DNA of 64,000 nt, taken from the NCBI GenBank assembly GCA_018894105.1, contig CM032121.1, positions 3,953,007-4,017,006 of the forward strand, written 5' to 3'. This document shows, one piece after another, positions 1 to 12,612 of this stretch. The translations under genes were made by a program, and so were the position numbers. Within the stretch, counting starts at the first letter, position 1. Each line of letters begins with the position of its first letter. The notes under the pieces were generated by a model that saw only the letters and a list, made by a program, of their open reading frames with translations, was not told where the DNA came from and did no database searches. The DNA comes from Jacaranda mimosifolia (lineage: Eukaryota > Streptophyta > Magnoliopsida > Lamiales > Bignoniaceae).

Positions 1-957
1 TTTGTTCTTTCATTCTTATTTCTGTCATCTTCTTCTTCCCCGTTTTTTTTACCCCTCCCTTCACTTCCCTCTCTTTTTTGTGTCCTTCCATTTTACTGTA
101 CTTAATATGCTAATTTTGGTTTCCAAGAGTGGGCAAAATCTGAATGTTAATTACTGGGTAAAAAAGGTTTCAGGGCTTTGAAGTAAATTTTTTATTTACT
201 AAATTTATTTAATTGTTCAAGTGCTAAAAATTTTAATTTGTTAAATATTATGCTAAAATGCTGAATTTAATTTATTAATTTTTTTTAATGCTGAATTGTT
301 GGTTTGGTGTCCAAACGTGACTTCATTGTGTTTGTGATTATTTAGTTGTTGATTCTTTATAATAGGTACATATATTGGTATTTTAGGTATATATTAGAAA
401 TATATACATATATATATTTATTGAGCGCTTAAATTCAATAAAGCGTGCTATAGCTCCTGCAGACCTTTACGTGTTGATGTGCTTCGCGCTACTGACAACT
501 ATGCTATTATGCAACAGTGCTGTCTAGCCAAACAACTTTTTATGATTTAATACAGCATTGTTGTACCTTGAAGAAATATCATATTATGCTCTCTATGTTT
601 GCCATGTCCTATAAGGTGCCGTTGGTTTCTTATGAACAAGCCTTTCTATCTTTTTGTCAAGTGACAAGGTTAATTTCATTCTCTTGTTTCTAGAATCTCT
701 ATTTGTTTTGTCCAAAATTTCCCTTTCTCTTCCACAAACCTTTGCTTGTACCTTCTAGTTTATGTATACTTATCATCTCTTTGCCTCAATAGCTCTTCTC
801 TGTACATTCCAATCATGTATTACTTTTGTGTCATCCCCATTCAAAAGAAAGCTTAGTTGTCCGTCATCCTTTTGACTAGAATATTGCTGTTCATAGATCA
901 AAGCTTCATCAATAACGGTTTCTATATGTTGGTCTAGAACCGAAAGATATATCTTTA
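1..957. other. Left-edge spacer, no gene recognised
   Basis: AT-rich sequence with a pyrimidine-rich first 100 bases, which could be the untranslated end of a gene lying to the left. I found no coding run, RNA gene or repeat that I can support. Confidence 0.4.
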
Positions 958-1475
958 GGCCACGTTTGATACATGCTAATAGATGAGATTGGGGGCCTTA
1001 ATGTAGGATAGTAACTTGTTTGATTTCCACAACTAAAAATGTGGGCCGGCCTGAAATTTCATTTGGGCCCAGGACTGTAGCTGCTACTAAACTAGATTTC
1101 AATCACAGCTGGGGGGGGGGGTGCGATTGTGTAATCCCACCCCCCAAATTTCATTTTCCCCTCAATAAAATCCCATCCTTGTCCTTGGTTCTTTTAACAA
1201 ATTTCTGGGATGCCCTTGAATTCTTATCAAATAATCCTCAATATTCTCACATTGGTGGGCCATGGGTGAAAGGCTTTTTTAGTAGGGGTAAATATGTCAT
1301 TTTAAAGCTTAATATTACACATCGAACGCTCAAATGAGATTAAGAGAGATTGTAATTGCAAGCAATTCATAGCCCAATCTTCAATATCAAACAAAATAAT
1401 AAAAGAATTAATCTCACTTTAATCTCCTCATATTCAAATCTCCACTACTATCAATATTTTGAATCAAACGTGGCC
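958..1475. mobile_element. Tourist-like (PIF/Harbinger) MITE, 518 bp
   Basis: The ends are inverted repeats: 5' GGCCACGTTTGAT and the same 13 bases as reverse complement at 1463-1475. TTA lies directly outside both ends (955-957 and 1476-1478). A 3-bp TTA target duplication with GG-starting ends is the hallmark of PIF/Harbinger-mobilised MITEs. The interior has no transposase frame; the 105-codon frame at 1020-1337 has no recognisable domain. A run of ten or so G lies near 1112. The element is non-autonomous. Confidence 0.82.
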
Positions 1476-1478
1476 TTA

Positions 1479-1885
1479 CTTTATTGAAGTGATAAAGCTT
1501 TAATTGCCACTTGAATTAAACTAGGCAAATTTATTATGCTAGTTTGGCTTTTAAATGCATAATTGGATCATTGTCAATCAAATGCCATACTTTTGTACTC
1601 ATATTAAAATATAAATCACAATCTCTTAAGCCCCTTTTCTTCTAAGTAGACTGTGGTATAGACGCCGACCCAAGTCGTTTTTTGAATCATATTTTATTTT
1701 CAACGTATTTTGTTGCTCTTACTACAATAATACACACAGTTTCAGGTATTTATTCTATGTTTACTTTTTGTGATTCATTCTTCCTATACTGATTGAACAT
1801 GCTTATGCTGTAATGATTAATTGTTTTGAAAATCTATCATTTGGCTAAAACATTTAATTATAATAAATTACCCATTTTTGCAATT
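1479..1885. other. Spacer between MITE and TRIM
   Basis: AT-rich sequence with no supported gene or repeat. Confidence 0.4.
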
Positions 1886-1890
1886 ATACC

Positions 1891-2228
1891 TGTTGAGGAA
1901 TGGACCTTGGGCCTAACTCACCCCAAAGCTAGCTCAAGAGGCGAGGATTGTCCAAAACTATATATAGAGACTAATATTCATTTATTTCACCAATGTGCGA
2001 TCTAACACCCCGCGCATGCCCAGGATGAACATTTAGAGCGTTTAATAACATGAAATGGGTGGGCCAACAATACTGGGTAGCTCAACATCGGGAATGGATG
2101 ACTCTGATACCATTTTAAAGAATGGACATTGGGCCTAGTTCACTTCAAAATTAGCTCAAGAGTGAGGATTGTCCAAAACTATATATAGAGATCAGTAGTC
2201 ATTTATTTTATCGATGTGGGATCTAACA
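1891..2228 (-). mobile_element. Complete TRIM (miniature LTR retrotransposon), 338 bp
   Basis: Two direct repeats of about 115 bp (1891-2007 and 2114-2228) flank about 106 bp of internal sequence. Both repeats begin TG and end CA and share the block around CAAAACTATATATAGAGA. On the minus strand the 5' LTR (2228 to 2114) is followed at once by TGGTATCAGAG (rc of 2102-2112), the initiator-Met tRNA primer binding site of plant LTR elements. A G-rich tract next to the 3' LTR can act as polypurine tract. ATACC is present on both sides (1886-1890 and 2229-2233) as a 5-bp target duplication. There is no coding capacity, so it depends on another element's enzymes. The small size, PBS and target duplication make TRIM a much better fit than a chance repeat. 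Confidence 0.88.
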
Positions 2229-2829
2229 ATACCAAAAAGAATTTTTAACTATGTAATTATTTGGGTATCCACTAATTACATCTGCGATTAGATAGAAGTT
2301 CTTCATTCCATTCCTACCATCTCCATCAAGGTTTCAAGATTTACTTTTTCTTTTTGAACGACCGCGTAAATTGTCTTTTGGCTCAAAAGTTTTGAATATT
2401 AGTATTTGTTTTCGTTTCTCTTCTCTGATGATAATATTTTAATACGAGATTCTGCAAGGAAAACTTGTGCCATGGACCAAGAGTTGAAGAAAGAACATCT
2501 AGTCCTTATTCTGGTTCAATTAATCAGATTGTTCAGGTCCATGGTACTCAATTTTGTTGCCAAAACCATTCTTTCAAATGCTGCATGCTTGCTAGCTGAA
2601 ATTAACTCAACATATTTAATTTTGGAACTTGATTATTAATACGTTGAAGAATATCCCTTTATTATTTGTGGCAGTAATATGGTTCCTTTGGACAGGAGTT
2701 AGGCAGTTGTTGCTGCTTTGTTGCTTATAATATTCTGCAACTCTTTTGGTTTATACTTCAATGTTTTTTAATAATTTTGCTCTATAGTTCCACACATGAC
2801 TGTCTAATAATTTTTCTCTTAAATGCTAG

Positions 2830-3195
2830 CTTGCTGGTGCAAGGGTGAAACTCCAGGATCTGTTTTCAACTTGTTCTGATTTTGGTGCTTCAGAGCCTTT
2901 CACACAAAATACGCATCAGTCACCTGCCAGTTCTGCTGGGCCTAATAACCTTCCTCAACCAAGTCTGTACACTATGCGAATTATGCATCAGACACTTGGC
3001 TCTTCTTCTGGACCTAATAACCATCCTTGATCACATGTATATCAGAGTTAGTTCTCAGAATGGTGCCTATCCAAAGATTAATACTTCCAAAGTTCCTTAT
3101 CAGAACTCTAATTCTCAGCCAGTTGCTTACCAAGATGTTTATAGTCAGCAAGGTTTACACTGGAACATAAAGGCATACAGTTGTTGTCAATATTG
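2830..3195 (+). pseudogene. Possible decayed exon of a Ser/Asn/Gln-rich protein
   Basis: From about 2830 one frame gives a Ser/Pro/Asn-rich peptide to a stop near 3028. The next frame continues with the same composition (peptides like YQNSNSQPVAYQDVYSQQ) to about 3195. This looks like one low-complexity, transcription-cofactor-like coding stretch broken by a frameshift near 3015-3045. I do not recognise the family, and no conserved domain is visible. It could equally be chance coding bias. A small open stretch at 4480-4561, after a plausible splice acceptor and ending in Lys/Arg-rich residues before a stop, might be a later exon of the same old gene. Confidence 0.22.
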
Positions 3196-3199
3196 ATGC

Positions 3200-6110
3200 T
3201 CAATCTGGGCATTTTTGTACCATATTTTATATTCCATTTCATTTGATTTGATTAGTTGTTTACCTGCATGTTGCGGATGGTTTTAGAGGTTAATGAAAAT
3301 TTTGACCGTCCTTGAGTTTATTTCTGTGCCCAATGTGGGGTAGTTATAACCATGGCAGTCTTTGTGGTGTTAATTTGTTTTCTCATTAGTCTATTAAGTA
3401 AAACAATGCTGTATCTATATTAATACCTCAAGTACCAAGTACAGTGGCCTACGATATTTATTAGGGCTATGGGAGGCTTACTATTAATGCCCAATCGTTT
3501 CATCGTTCCTCTTAAGTCTGTTTCTGACCGTTGACATATACTTATGGGACAGACGTAAGCTTCCACTGGGACCCTAAAAAGATTTACATGGTTGAAATTT
3601 GGGACCCTAACAAGATTTACATGGTTGAAATTGTCCATATTGAGTTTTTACGGTGTTACTTTCAAAAAGCAAAGGAGATAAGATATCTGTGCATAATGTG
3701 GCATGAACTCTGTAAGATCTAATGCTTTCTCTGTCAATATATAATTGCTTTTCTCATGATAGGATTAGCTGAGTGGATGGATATTTGAGTGCATAATCTT
3801 AGCAAGGTTGTGCTTGAGATCCTTTTGGTCGATCGATTGATGATGATCTTTGACTTATATACATGGAACACCTTTTTATTTTTCTTAGTTGACTTTGATT
3901 TTGGTTCTAGATATTGATTTATATTTTGTAAAACCTGAACACACTCGTGCTTTTGGGTATTGACAGCTGCGGTTTTACTTGAGATGGTAACTGGAACTGT
4001 TGGTTTTAGTATACTTAACACTTCTAATTATGTTCTATTTGGAAAGTACATCCTGGACCCTTTCTATTGAGGTTGAACGCAGACCATTTTCTGTGAACAT
4101 GTTTGCTAGGGGAAAGATAGCTTGTATGATGACATTTGCTGCAATTAGATCAATTAGATTGACGGTTAACTGATTGGCAATTTAGAAGTTTGATTCTTCC
4201 TCTGAATGTTCATTTTCCTGTTGGTTTTTCGATGGTTCCTAAAAAATGATTGTGCTTGAACTCCACAGCTCAATATGTAAAACTATCCAGTTGACATGCA
4301 ACTTGGCGACATGTCTTTCAATCTGCCTGGAGCTGTAGCAACCTCTATTAGGTGCAACAGCTATTTTTTTCATTAGAGGTGGTTAATTTTTTCACCTTGC
4401 AGGATGGGATGATTACTGGATTAAATACGAAAAAATTTGTTTGTCTAATGCCTCAATTAATCACGCCTCTCTTGCAGGTTCAAACACTTCTTTCTAGGCG
4501 TGGACGCATGGTAGAATTGACTAACTCAAAGCGTAGACGTAAATTTGATATGCCTGAGTGACCTCAACCTTTTCCATCAGCATGGCCTTATTTTTGTGGT
4601 AAAGAACAAGTGCCGTATTTGAGTATCCATTAACTGACAAGTTATGCATACTGTGTCTAAATAACAAGACTCCATGCTTCTTAATTTTGTAGTGGCTAGA
4701 ATTTACTGTTTCCCATGGTCGGCTATTGTAGATTTTGTAGTGCTTGTGCAACTTGGCCACCTTGTATGAAGAAATTTTGATGGTGATCTATACTCGGTGC
4801 ATCATGCCAAGCTTGTTTTGTCACCTATCTTGTCAAACCCACCAACGTCCGTCCCACGATCAATATCCAAAACAAAATCTCTTCCACCATCCTTGTCATT
4901 TCAATGAGTGCAAGGATTTTTTTTTTGCATGGCAACAGGGTGCATCACTTGCTTTCCTCACGCACTACAATTATATCCTGTTTTTCTCTTTGATTTAGAT
5001 AATCCATGTTATGATGTTGTCCAAATCAGGATATGTTGAAAAAGACCCATGTATGCAAAGATTATTCAAGCTGAGTAAAAAAAAAAAAGCAGGTATTTAA
5101 GCAAAGATGAGTCGAGCTGAGTCAGGAAAAAGCAGGTATGCACCTTGATCACAACCTTTCAAATTTATCGAATCCCTTTTGCTTGTTATTGATTATATTT
5201 ACATAGAAGCGGAATTTGGGATCCATGTTAGGAAATGGAAGTCTGTTAAGTATGTCAAAGAATAGAATTATTAGAGTAGGATATCCTAAATCAGAAAGCA
5301 CTGAAATTGTTGTAAGAAAATGGGAATATGCTATACCGGGTTGACTTTGTCCGTGAAACTAGGGCAGTGCAATACACCTGGTGGCTTGGTGCCTTAAGTG
5401 GCAACTCATGCGTCGCTATGCTGCCATGGATGATTACTACCATATTATACATTTTATCTCAGATATATCATCTTATCTTCTATCTAAAATTGCTGAGTCT
5501 AGCCTCAAGAAAAAAGCCCTTTTTTCACACATGCACTAAGATTGTGAAAGTACTGCTCTGTCACAGTTTGGAGACTTTAGCCCATGAAAAACGTTGCCGT
5601 CAATTGATCTTGTTTTGTACGTACTACTTTTTGGGATTCTTTGGACTGTTTGAGTAGTTATTCTTTTGGCAATGATTAATATTTTTACCTACGTAAGTAA
5701 GTTGACATTTGCTGCTGGCCGACTGGTCATTCTAGAATGGACTTGGCGATGCATTTGGTTCACTTTAATTATTGGGTTAGGAAAGTGTTAATACATTCTC
5801 ATTATCGCTTTATTGATTCAATAAAGATAGGTAAATAGAGTGTATTGCATCTAATCTATTCAAGAATTTCATCCAGCTTATTCGCATGTTTGGTTTTGTT
5901 TTTGCTTTTTAAGTTTTAATTTTCATACTTTTTTATGTGTGTGAAAATGGAAACATATTTTTTATTGGTTTTCGTATGAAAATGAAAATATGTTTGGATT
6001 AGTTGCGAGTTTTATAAGATTAAACATGGTATTATAATGTAAGAATGATAATTTGTGGGCCTTGATATATTTTTTGCCACATCAATCAAATATTATTGAG
6101 ATAAAAATAA
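3200..6110. other. Long spacer with short open frames only
   Basis: Contains a short tandem duplication at 3569-3631, where an 'ACCCTAA-AAGATTTACATGG'-like unit occurs twice. Frames such as 5328-5657 have no recognisable domain, upstream signals or codon bias, and I treat them as chance. No RNA gene seen. Confidence 0.4.
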
Positions 6111-6113
6111 TAA

Positions 6114-6436
6114 AAGTGGTTGGTTATGTTTTTCCAAAACAATATTGTTTTGTGATAATATAACCAAATATATCATCATTTTTCTTCTAAAACACACATT
6201 TTTCAATATGTACATATATATATATATTATATATATTTTATTATTAAAAGAATCACTCGATTCCATTTTTACCTTAAAAATTTAACAAAAAAATATTGAT
6301 TTGACTGTTATAGTAAAAAAAATATCTCCCCCAAAACATAAACAAACATATCAAAAAATAACTTTCACATTCTTCAATAATTCATTTTTCCAAAACACAT
6401 AATAAAATTACATAAAAAATATAACCAAACACTTCC
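6114..6436 (-). mobile_element. MITE of family A, copy 1 (about 320 bp)
   Basis: Read on the minus strand it starts GGAAGTGTTTGGTTAT and ends in CATAACCAACCACTT, imperfect inverted repeats. Its interior matches the copies at 17323-17665 and 38849-39234: a block with TGTTTGTTTAT, then a run with CAGTCAAATCAATATTTTTT, then GGAATCGAGTGATT and a TA-rich microsatellite. It has no coding capacity. I cannot assign a superfamily because the target duplication is unclear. Confidence 0.65.
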
Positions 6437-6439
6437 AAT

Positions 6440-9400
6440 ATTTAGATAAAAAATTACAGATCATTTTGTTGCGGTTCCTATGCATATATGCATACATACA
6501 TATGTATATTATGTCGCTTCAGTTGGATTACATTGGAAATATTAGTACATACACAGCTGAAAATAAATAATATCTGTATTAAAAATAAAATAAATAATTT
6601 CCGTTATTTTCAACTTTCATGTATATTTGTTTGTGTGTGCCGATGAGATTTGATAAAAGGTCAACGCGTAGGGATGGGAGTGGGGGGATTATATGAACAC
6701 GAATGGGAAATCATGATGATGGCCAATGTTTGAAGTATGTAATGTAGATATGATGTTGATTGATTTCGAGTCCCAAAAAAGGAGTATTTACTAGTTTCCT
6801 TAGTGATGCTCGAGACTTAACTATATTATCACCCTTGATGATATTCCATATAAAAGAAAGAAAACTATCATGAATTTAAAAAAAAAAAGTGAAATAATAG
6901 TCGCAAACGAAGTCATGAATAGAATAAGAAAAATAAATTTATGTTGCACTAATTCTAGTAGTACAAATGAGGTGTAAATGAATCGAGTTGAATCGAACAT
7001 ACTATTCTTCAAGTTTGTTTGAAATTTTATCTGGTTCGAACATATTTTAATTGAGTTGAGTATGAGTTGAATTTGACTATCAATCTGGTCGAGTTCAAAT
7101 CAACTTTTAAATCTTCTTGGATGAAAAAATATGTTCAAACTTGATTTTTTATGATTGACAAATCAAGTTTAGATGGATTTTTTAATGATTGACTTCAAAT
7201 TGAATATTGAATAATTCGATTTAAATTTCAATCCTAAACACACAGGATTTTTTTGTAATTGAATTAAAATTGAATGTCAAACAATTGAATTTATTTTTCA
7301 ACCCTAAATACAAACTACAAGTGACCAAAAAATTTGATACATGCAACCATGATTACTTCCTTGATTAATGCATGGATATGAAAACTTGTTTCCTTTGATC
7401 CAATCTTTTTCCACTAGATATGTAGTTGGTGCCCTGAAATATGAATTCTTCCACACTCCCCAGTGGACAGTACCCTACCCACCCTAGGACTAATGATCCA
7501 TGACTATTTATGGGCCAGAAGAGCCCACTCTAGTATAATCGTGCCGTAAGGTTTATATTTGGTATAAATAGGTTGTCCAATACAATCATCAATACAATAT
7601 TTCTAATGTGATGTTTGCTTCTTCCATTATGTGCCAACACATTTAATAAGACAAATTGCATCTTTTAAGGTCATGTTGACTTTATTTAATATGATAAAAA
7701 TTTAAATAATTATTCGAAAGACAAAAAAAATTATACTGATTAATTAGTTATTGATCAATTATGTCTAGTACGATGATCAGTGTACACAAATCTTAAGATA
7801 TATTGAGAAATTAGGGGATTCTGATAATTCAATGAAAAATTAAAGGAGAAAATGGGTTGTTTGACGAAGTATAAATGAGGCTAAAGTCGTAATTCTTATA
7901 TTATAGCTCGTAGGCTATAATTCTTATTTAGTATTTTATAATTTCATATCCAAAAATTCATAATATTTCCAATTTCAAATGTAATGAATATAAGTGATCA
8001 ACTTGAAATATTGCATATTGATTTTTTATCCCTTGTAGCATGTGCGACATGGATGCCTTTTTATATTTTACTATTAATGTTGCACGAGGGTGTCCCTTAA
8101 CATATGAAGCAATAATAAGCCACTTGATCTTATTTTACTTTATATTTTTATATATAGGTATGCAAATGACTGGCATATGACTATGCAAGTTCCTTTTGGA
8201 TGAAAATTTGCCTTTAGCGGGGTATAAAAATAAATATTTTATACACAAGAATTAAATAATATTAATGTTGGTTCGTACTACAAAAGTTTGGATTAATCAA
8301 TGGTTGATATTGTCAAACACTTAAATTAAGGGTGTAAATTTTTTGTAGTGGGCAAGGTGGTTAAGGTAAATATGATGATGGATAATCATTTAAGCGTGCT
8401 TGCTTAATCAAACACTAGATCATTAAGCTTAAATGAAAATTAAGTTGCTAAGTTGAATTTTTTTGTAGGTCATTTACTATTGGTGATAAATATACTCTAT
8501 ACCTCATTTAAATTCCATATATATACTTTTTACATTCACAAAGTGGCCGTTTACTTTTATTGGATGGTATGAAGGATGATTGATGAATAGTTTGATAATA
8601 CGTTAATTGGATTGACTATTTTGAAGGTATATTGGTGCATCTTATTACCGTGCATATATTAGTTGGATTATGAATTGGGATAAATTTTTACAAAATTCTA
8701 CCGAATATCATCATTGGTAAGAAAAATAATAGCTAGGTTTGAAAATTTCCTTAGGTATTTGGGATATTTCATTTTGAGTGATCAATTCTGTGCTGGAATA
8801 AGACATCATAGGATGCCTCATCCTTAGTTAAAAGTTTTTTTATTGATTTGGAGGTTGAATAATAAGCTATTACCGATCAAAGTATGTTGTTTTATTAAGT
8901 TGGAAAAATAAGTATGTTAAATCTAGAAATATGGATGAATAAGATAAATAACTTTTACCAGAGTAGTACTGTCATTGACTGGTTCATTAAAGGTTATGAG
9001 TTCAAATTAAATTGTAAAATAGTAATTTGTGAATCAATTAGTTGAAAATATTTTGATCTAATAGACATATTGAGGTTATTAGTATGTAACAGTTGAATTT
9101 CTATTTATGCAGCAACCATAGTTTAATTTGAACATTTTATATTGTTGGGATTTTTATAGCTATAGTTACATTTAAGAGGAATTGCTATGTTCATTTTGCA
9201 TACACGTTTTATAGTGCTAGGATTTTATGATTACAATTAAAAAGATTCCTAGATTCAATTTGCACAAAATCTACATAAATATTCAAATAAATGGCACAAA
9301 ATTTTCTGCTTTTTAGAAAGATAAAGATGAAGGAAAGGGGAATATGTGAGATTTGTTTTGGGTTAGTATTATATTTCAACTTTTGGCCACTAACTTCCGC

Positions 9401-11940
9401 TCGTGCAAAAGATATATATATATATATATATATATAAACTTCATAAAGGCAAACGTCTAATCATTATCTTAGGATAATTTCTTTTATGTGAATGTGGGCG
9501 CTCTAATTAACTTTTAGCACACCTAAGTGTGATTAATTCATTTAAATTTTCACTAAATCACGTGCACACAATTTTTTTTGTTTTTTACATGATTCAATAT
9601 TACATATAATCATGATTTATGATCATATTTCATATATTGTAACTACTCATTTTGGAAGTATATTTAACATTTTACGGTATATTGATGATGATATTCGATC
9701 TTATTAGATATTGAAAGAGCTGAGGATTTTGAAATACAATAAATTGACGCAGTTGGCCCTAATGTATATTTAGCAGTACAACCAATGATCACAATACATG
9801 TGGTTTGCGGAGACGGCGGTTATGTCCTTTTAAAGCCCATTGATCTGGGGGCTATAATAATAGCTGATTTGGTCCCAAATCAGAGGAATTGATGATCTTG
9901 AAATGATTCATAAATTGTTCTCTATCACCTTTCGAGGTGTTTTTCAAGATAAAAACTCTCATCAATGCATATTGATGAATTAATACTTCAACGGGTTGGA
10001 CTTTAATGTTTGATTATGAATCTGTCATCATCAATTGAGAAAATAAATATATATTTTTTAATTTCTATATACTTGTCAGCTTATTTTTCAAAATGAAGGT
10101 GGCCAGAGCTCATCTATGGAGATTAATTCTTTTCACCATTCCTTTTGTGTGGGTCTCTAAGATATTATTATTGGATTACAGACCGGTCAACTACTTAAAA
10201 TATTGTTATTTTTTAAAGCTATTCAGCACTTAGGAGAATATTTTTAACCTATCTCTTATGTATTTTTTATAATTTCTGCATCATGCTTAGGTGCATATAT
10301 CTATACATGCGCACCCGGACAAATAATAATAATTCCAATGGTAACATTTATATTAAATCAAAATGGTCATTGATTTCCAAATGAAATCAATCAATGTCAT
10401 ATTTCTTCCAACTAAGTCAAAATCAGAGCATTAGAAACGTCTTTATTTCATAACGAATCATGGCGAACAAATTAGTATTCCATACATTTTATTTTATTTT
10501 ATATTTTTCATGCTCCATAACTCTTCCTCAACAGACTCGCCAGGTTCAATTGCGCGGGCGACGCCGGACGAAATAATCTTGATTGTACCAATTCTAGCCC
10601 TAAATGGAAGAAGGGTTCGAGGCCATAGGAAATATTCAAATAAGTTTGGGGACGATCCTCCTTTAAAAGAGGAAAGAAAAACAAATAAAAATCTCTCTCA
10701 ACAAACTTAGACAGAATAAAGCGAACAAGTGCAAGTATTAGCAGCATAACTGATATATCATTTTCCTTAGAAAGCAAACAATATTGTGTGTTTGTTTTTA
10801 GGTTTGAATAAATGCCCTTTGTCTATGTTTCGAGGAGTAAAATACGAGGTTGGACATGTGTATATATCTCGAGGGTTAGAACCTGTGTACCATAATGAAT
10901 AAACCTTTTTCACGAAGGACAAGAAGTCTAATAATACACACAGCAGAAGTTGTACCAATTTTTATTCTCATTTTTGTCTGCAATTAACAAATTAATAAAT
11001 TGGAGTAAAATGCAACTTGCTTAACAGTAGACATGGAATGCTTCAAAGCCTAATAAGGACATTTTTTTCTTACATGGAAGATGCCTCTTGTCTAGAATCC
11101 AATAATAAAATTCCATTGAATTTCATAATTCTATAACCAGTTCGATAAACTCGGTTTTGTATGTTAATCTCAACTTAATTATACGATTATTTATTTAATT
11201 AATTGGGCCTTGTTATTACACTTTGTTTTGACTTATCATATTCAATGTATGGACAAAATGGTAGGTCAATACAAACATAGAGTATGTACGTATATATATA
11301 TATATATATACTTGAGTTAAAAAATAAATAAATAATTTTTTTTGATCCAATAAATAAATAATTTAGAAAACAAGATGACAAAACAATGACCTTCATTTAA
11401 TTATATTGAAGTTCTGGTTTTAGTGGTTCTGCCTGTTTGTGTCTTCCACTTTGTCATATTCTCCAATATTCAACATTGATCACTTCATTAGTGATAAGTT
11501 TTTCAATGTCTCAGTGCTGCATTTTGTTAATCTTTGGCTGTCCTTTTTTTATGTGTTGCCCCAATTAGGTAACCTCAATTTTGATATGTCCTAAGTATTT
11601 AATGTCACTTGACAAGTTGAATTAAATTTCTTAGGATCCATTTATACATTTATTCTATGTGTATTCTCAACAAATTACGCTTTATTACACAAATACACGC
11701 TGTCTAATCAAAGTACAAAAATACCTTAACTTGGAATAGTTGAAATGCACTAAGATTTTGAGTCCCTTTGTTTTATTGACCGGGTTATGCTTCCTTTCTT
11801 CATAGGCACTTCAGGTTTGATGAGCATTCAAAAGAAGAAGCATAGTGTGACTTTCAAAGGTTTTGCTTTAATCTATGACAATTGGAAGGGAGGTTTCCTT
11901 CAGGCCTTTCCAATTATTTTGTGTTAGTTTTGCTAAGTAA
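6440..11940. other. 5.5-kb AT-rich spacer without a supported gene
   Basis: Holds degenerate sequence rich in ATTGAATT-type motifs at 6970-7320, possibly an old MITE, and a (TA)n microsatellite at 9411-9436. A slightly GC-richer patch at 10510-10960 has overlapping open frames on both strands (66-89 codons) that I could not match to anything. No RNA gene recognised. Confidence 0.35.
7563..7570 (+). promoter_or_regulatory. Isolated TATA-box-like site
   Basis: TATAAATA followed by GG, preceded by a less AT-rich stretch with CCCACTC, and followed about 20 bases on by CCAATACAATCATC-type leader-like sequence. It looks like a plant core promoter, but I can see no coding sequence downstream. It could belong to a lost gene, a non-coding transcript, or be chance in AT-rich DNA. 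Confidence 0.2.
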
Positions 11941-11949
11941 TATGTCTAG

Positions 11950-12225
11950 GCTATAGCTAAATCAAGATGGATGTAGTTGACGGCAAAAAAAATGATATTT
12001 ATCACCATCTAGGGAATATTTTACTATACTCTTATGCCTTTTGAGTTAAAGAATATCGGGCAACCTATCAAAAAGGGCACCGTCATCACCCTATTCCATG
12101 GCATGATCAAAGAAGTTGAAATTTATGTGGACGGTATGATAATTAGAGCCAAAGAATGAGGAAACCACATTGCAGATATCATTTCTGGCAATTTAAAATG
12201 AGACTTAACCCAGTAAAGTGCATCG
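11950..12225 (+). pseudogene. Ty3/Gypsy reverse-transcriptase fragment
   Basis: From 12034 the frame reads MPFELKN, about 24 residues later EVEIYVDGMIIRAK, then a stop at 12157. This is the fingers-palm part of the Gypsy reverse transcriptase around the YVDD box. The second catalytic Asp is replaced by Gly. Upstream, 11950-12033 still encodes pieces like IKMDVVDG and GNILLYS in shifting frames. Downstream, a frame-shifted MRLNPVKC matches the usual continuation. Stops, frameshifts and the lost Asp mean it is dead. No LTR of this element is recognisable here. Confidence 0.78.
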
Positions 12226-12612
12226 TTGATATGACTGTAAAAAAACTGCTAAAGCAATTGACATTCTAGTAAATATACAAAAACACATGCCTGTAGTATA
12301 AAATATATTAATTGCAATTAGTTAGAAATAACTAGTTTATGGACTAATAAGTGCAACTTTGATGTGATTGTCGAAAAACTGCTAAAGTAATTGACATCCT
12401 AGTAATTATACAAAAACACATGCCAGTATAGAATATGTTAATTGCAATTATTTAAAAATAACTAATTGACAGGTTAATAAGTGCATCTTTAATGTGACTG
12501 TTGAAAAACTGCTAAAGTAATTGACATCCTAGTAATTATACAAAAACACGTGCCTGTAGTATAGAATATATTGATTACAATTAGTTAGAAATAACTAGTT
12601 GATGGGCTAATA
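12216..12612. repeat. Three-copy tandem repeat, unit about 133 bp
   Basis: Units start at about 12216, 12349 and 12479, each opening with AAGTGCA and containing CTGCTAAAG, AATTGACAT and TATACAAAAACAC at the same spacing. Copies 2 and 3 are closest to each other. The first unit begins exactly where the Gypsy RT fragment loses recognisable coding sequence, so the array may have expanded from its 3' side. Confidence 0.85.

Noticed and set aside
5328..5657. 109-codon plus-strand open frame
   Set aside because: Hydrophobic chance frame without family motifs, codon bias or promoter context.
10510..10960. Possible organelle-derived or gene fragment with frames on both strands
   Set aside because: Slightly higher GC only. 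I could match no plastid, mitochondrial or nuclear protein and will not name one.
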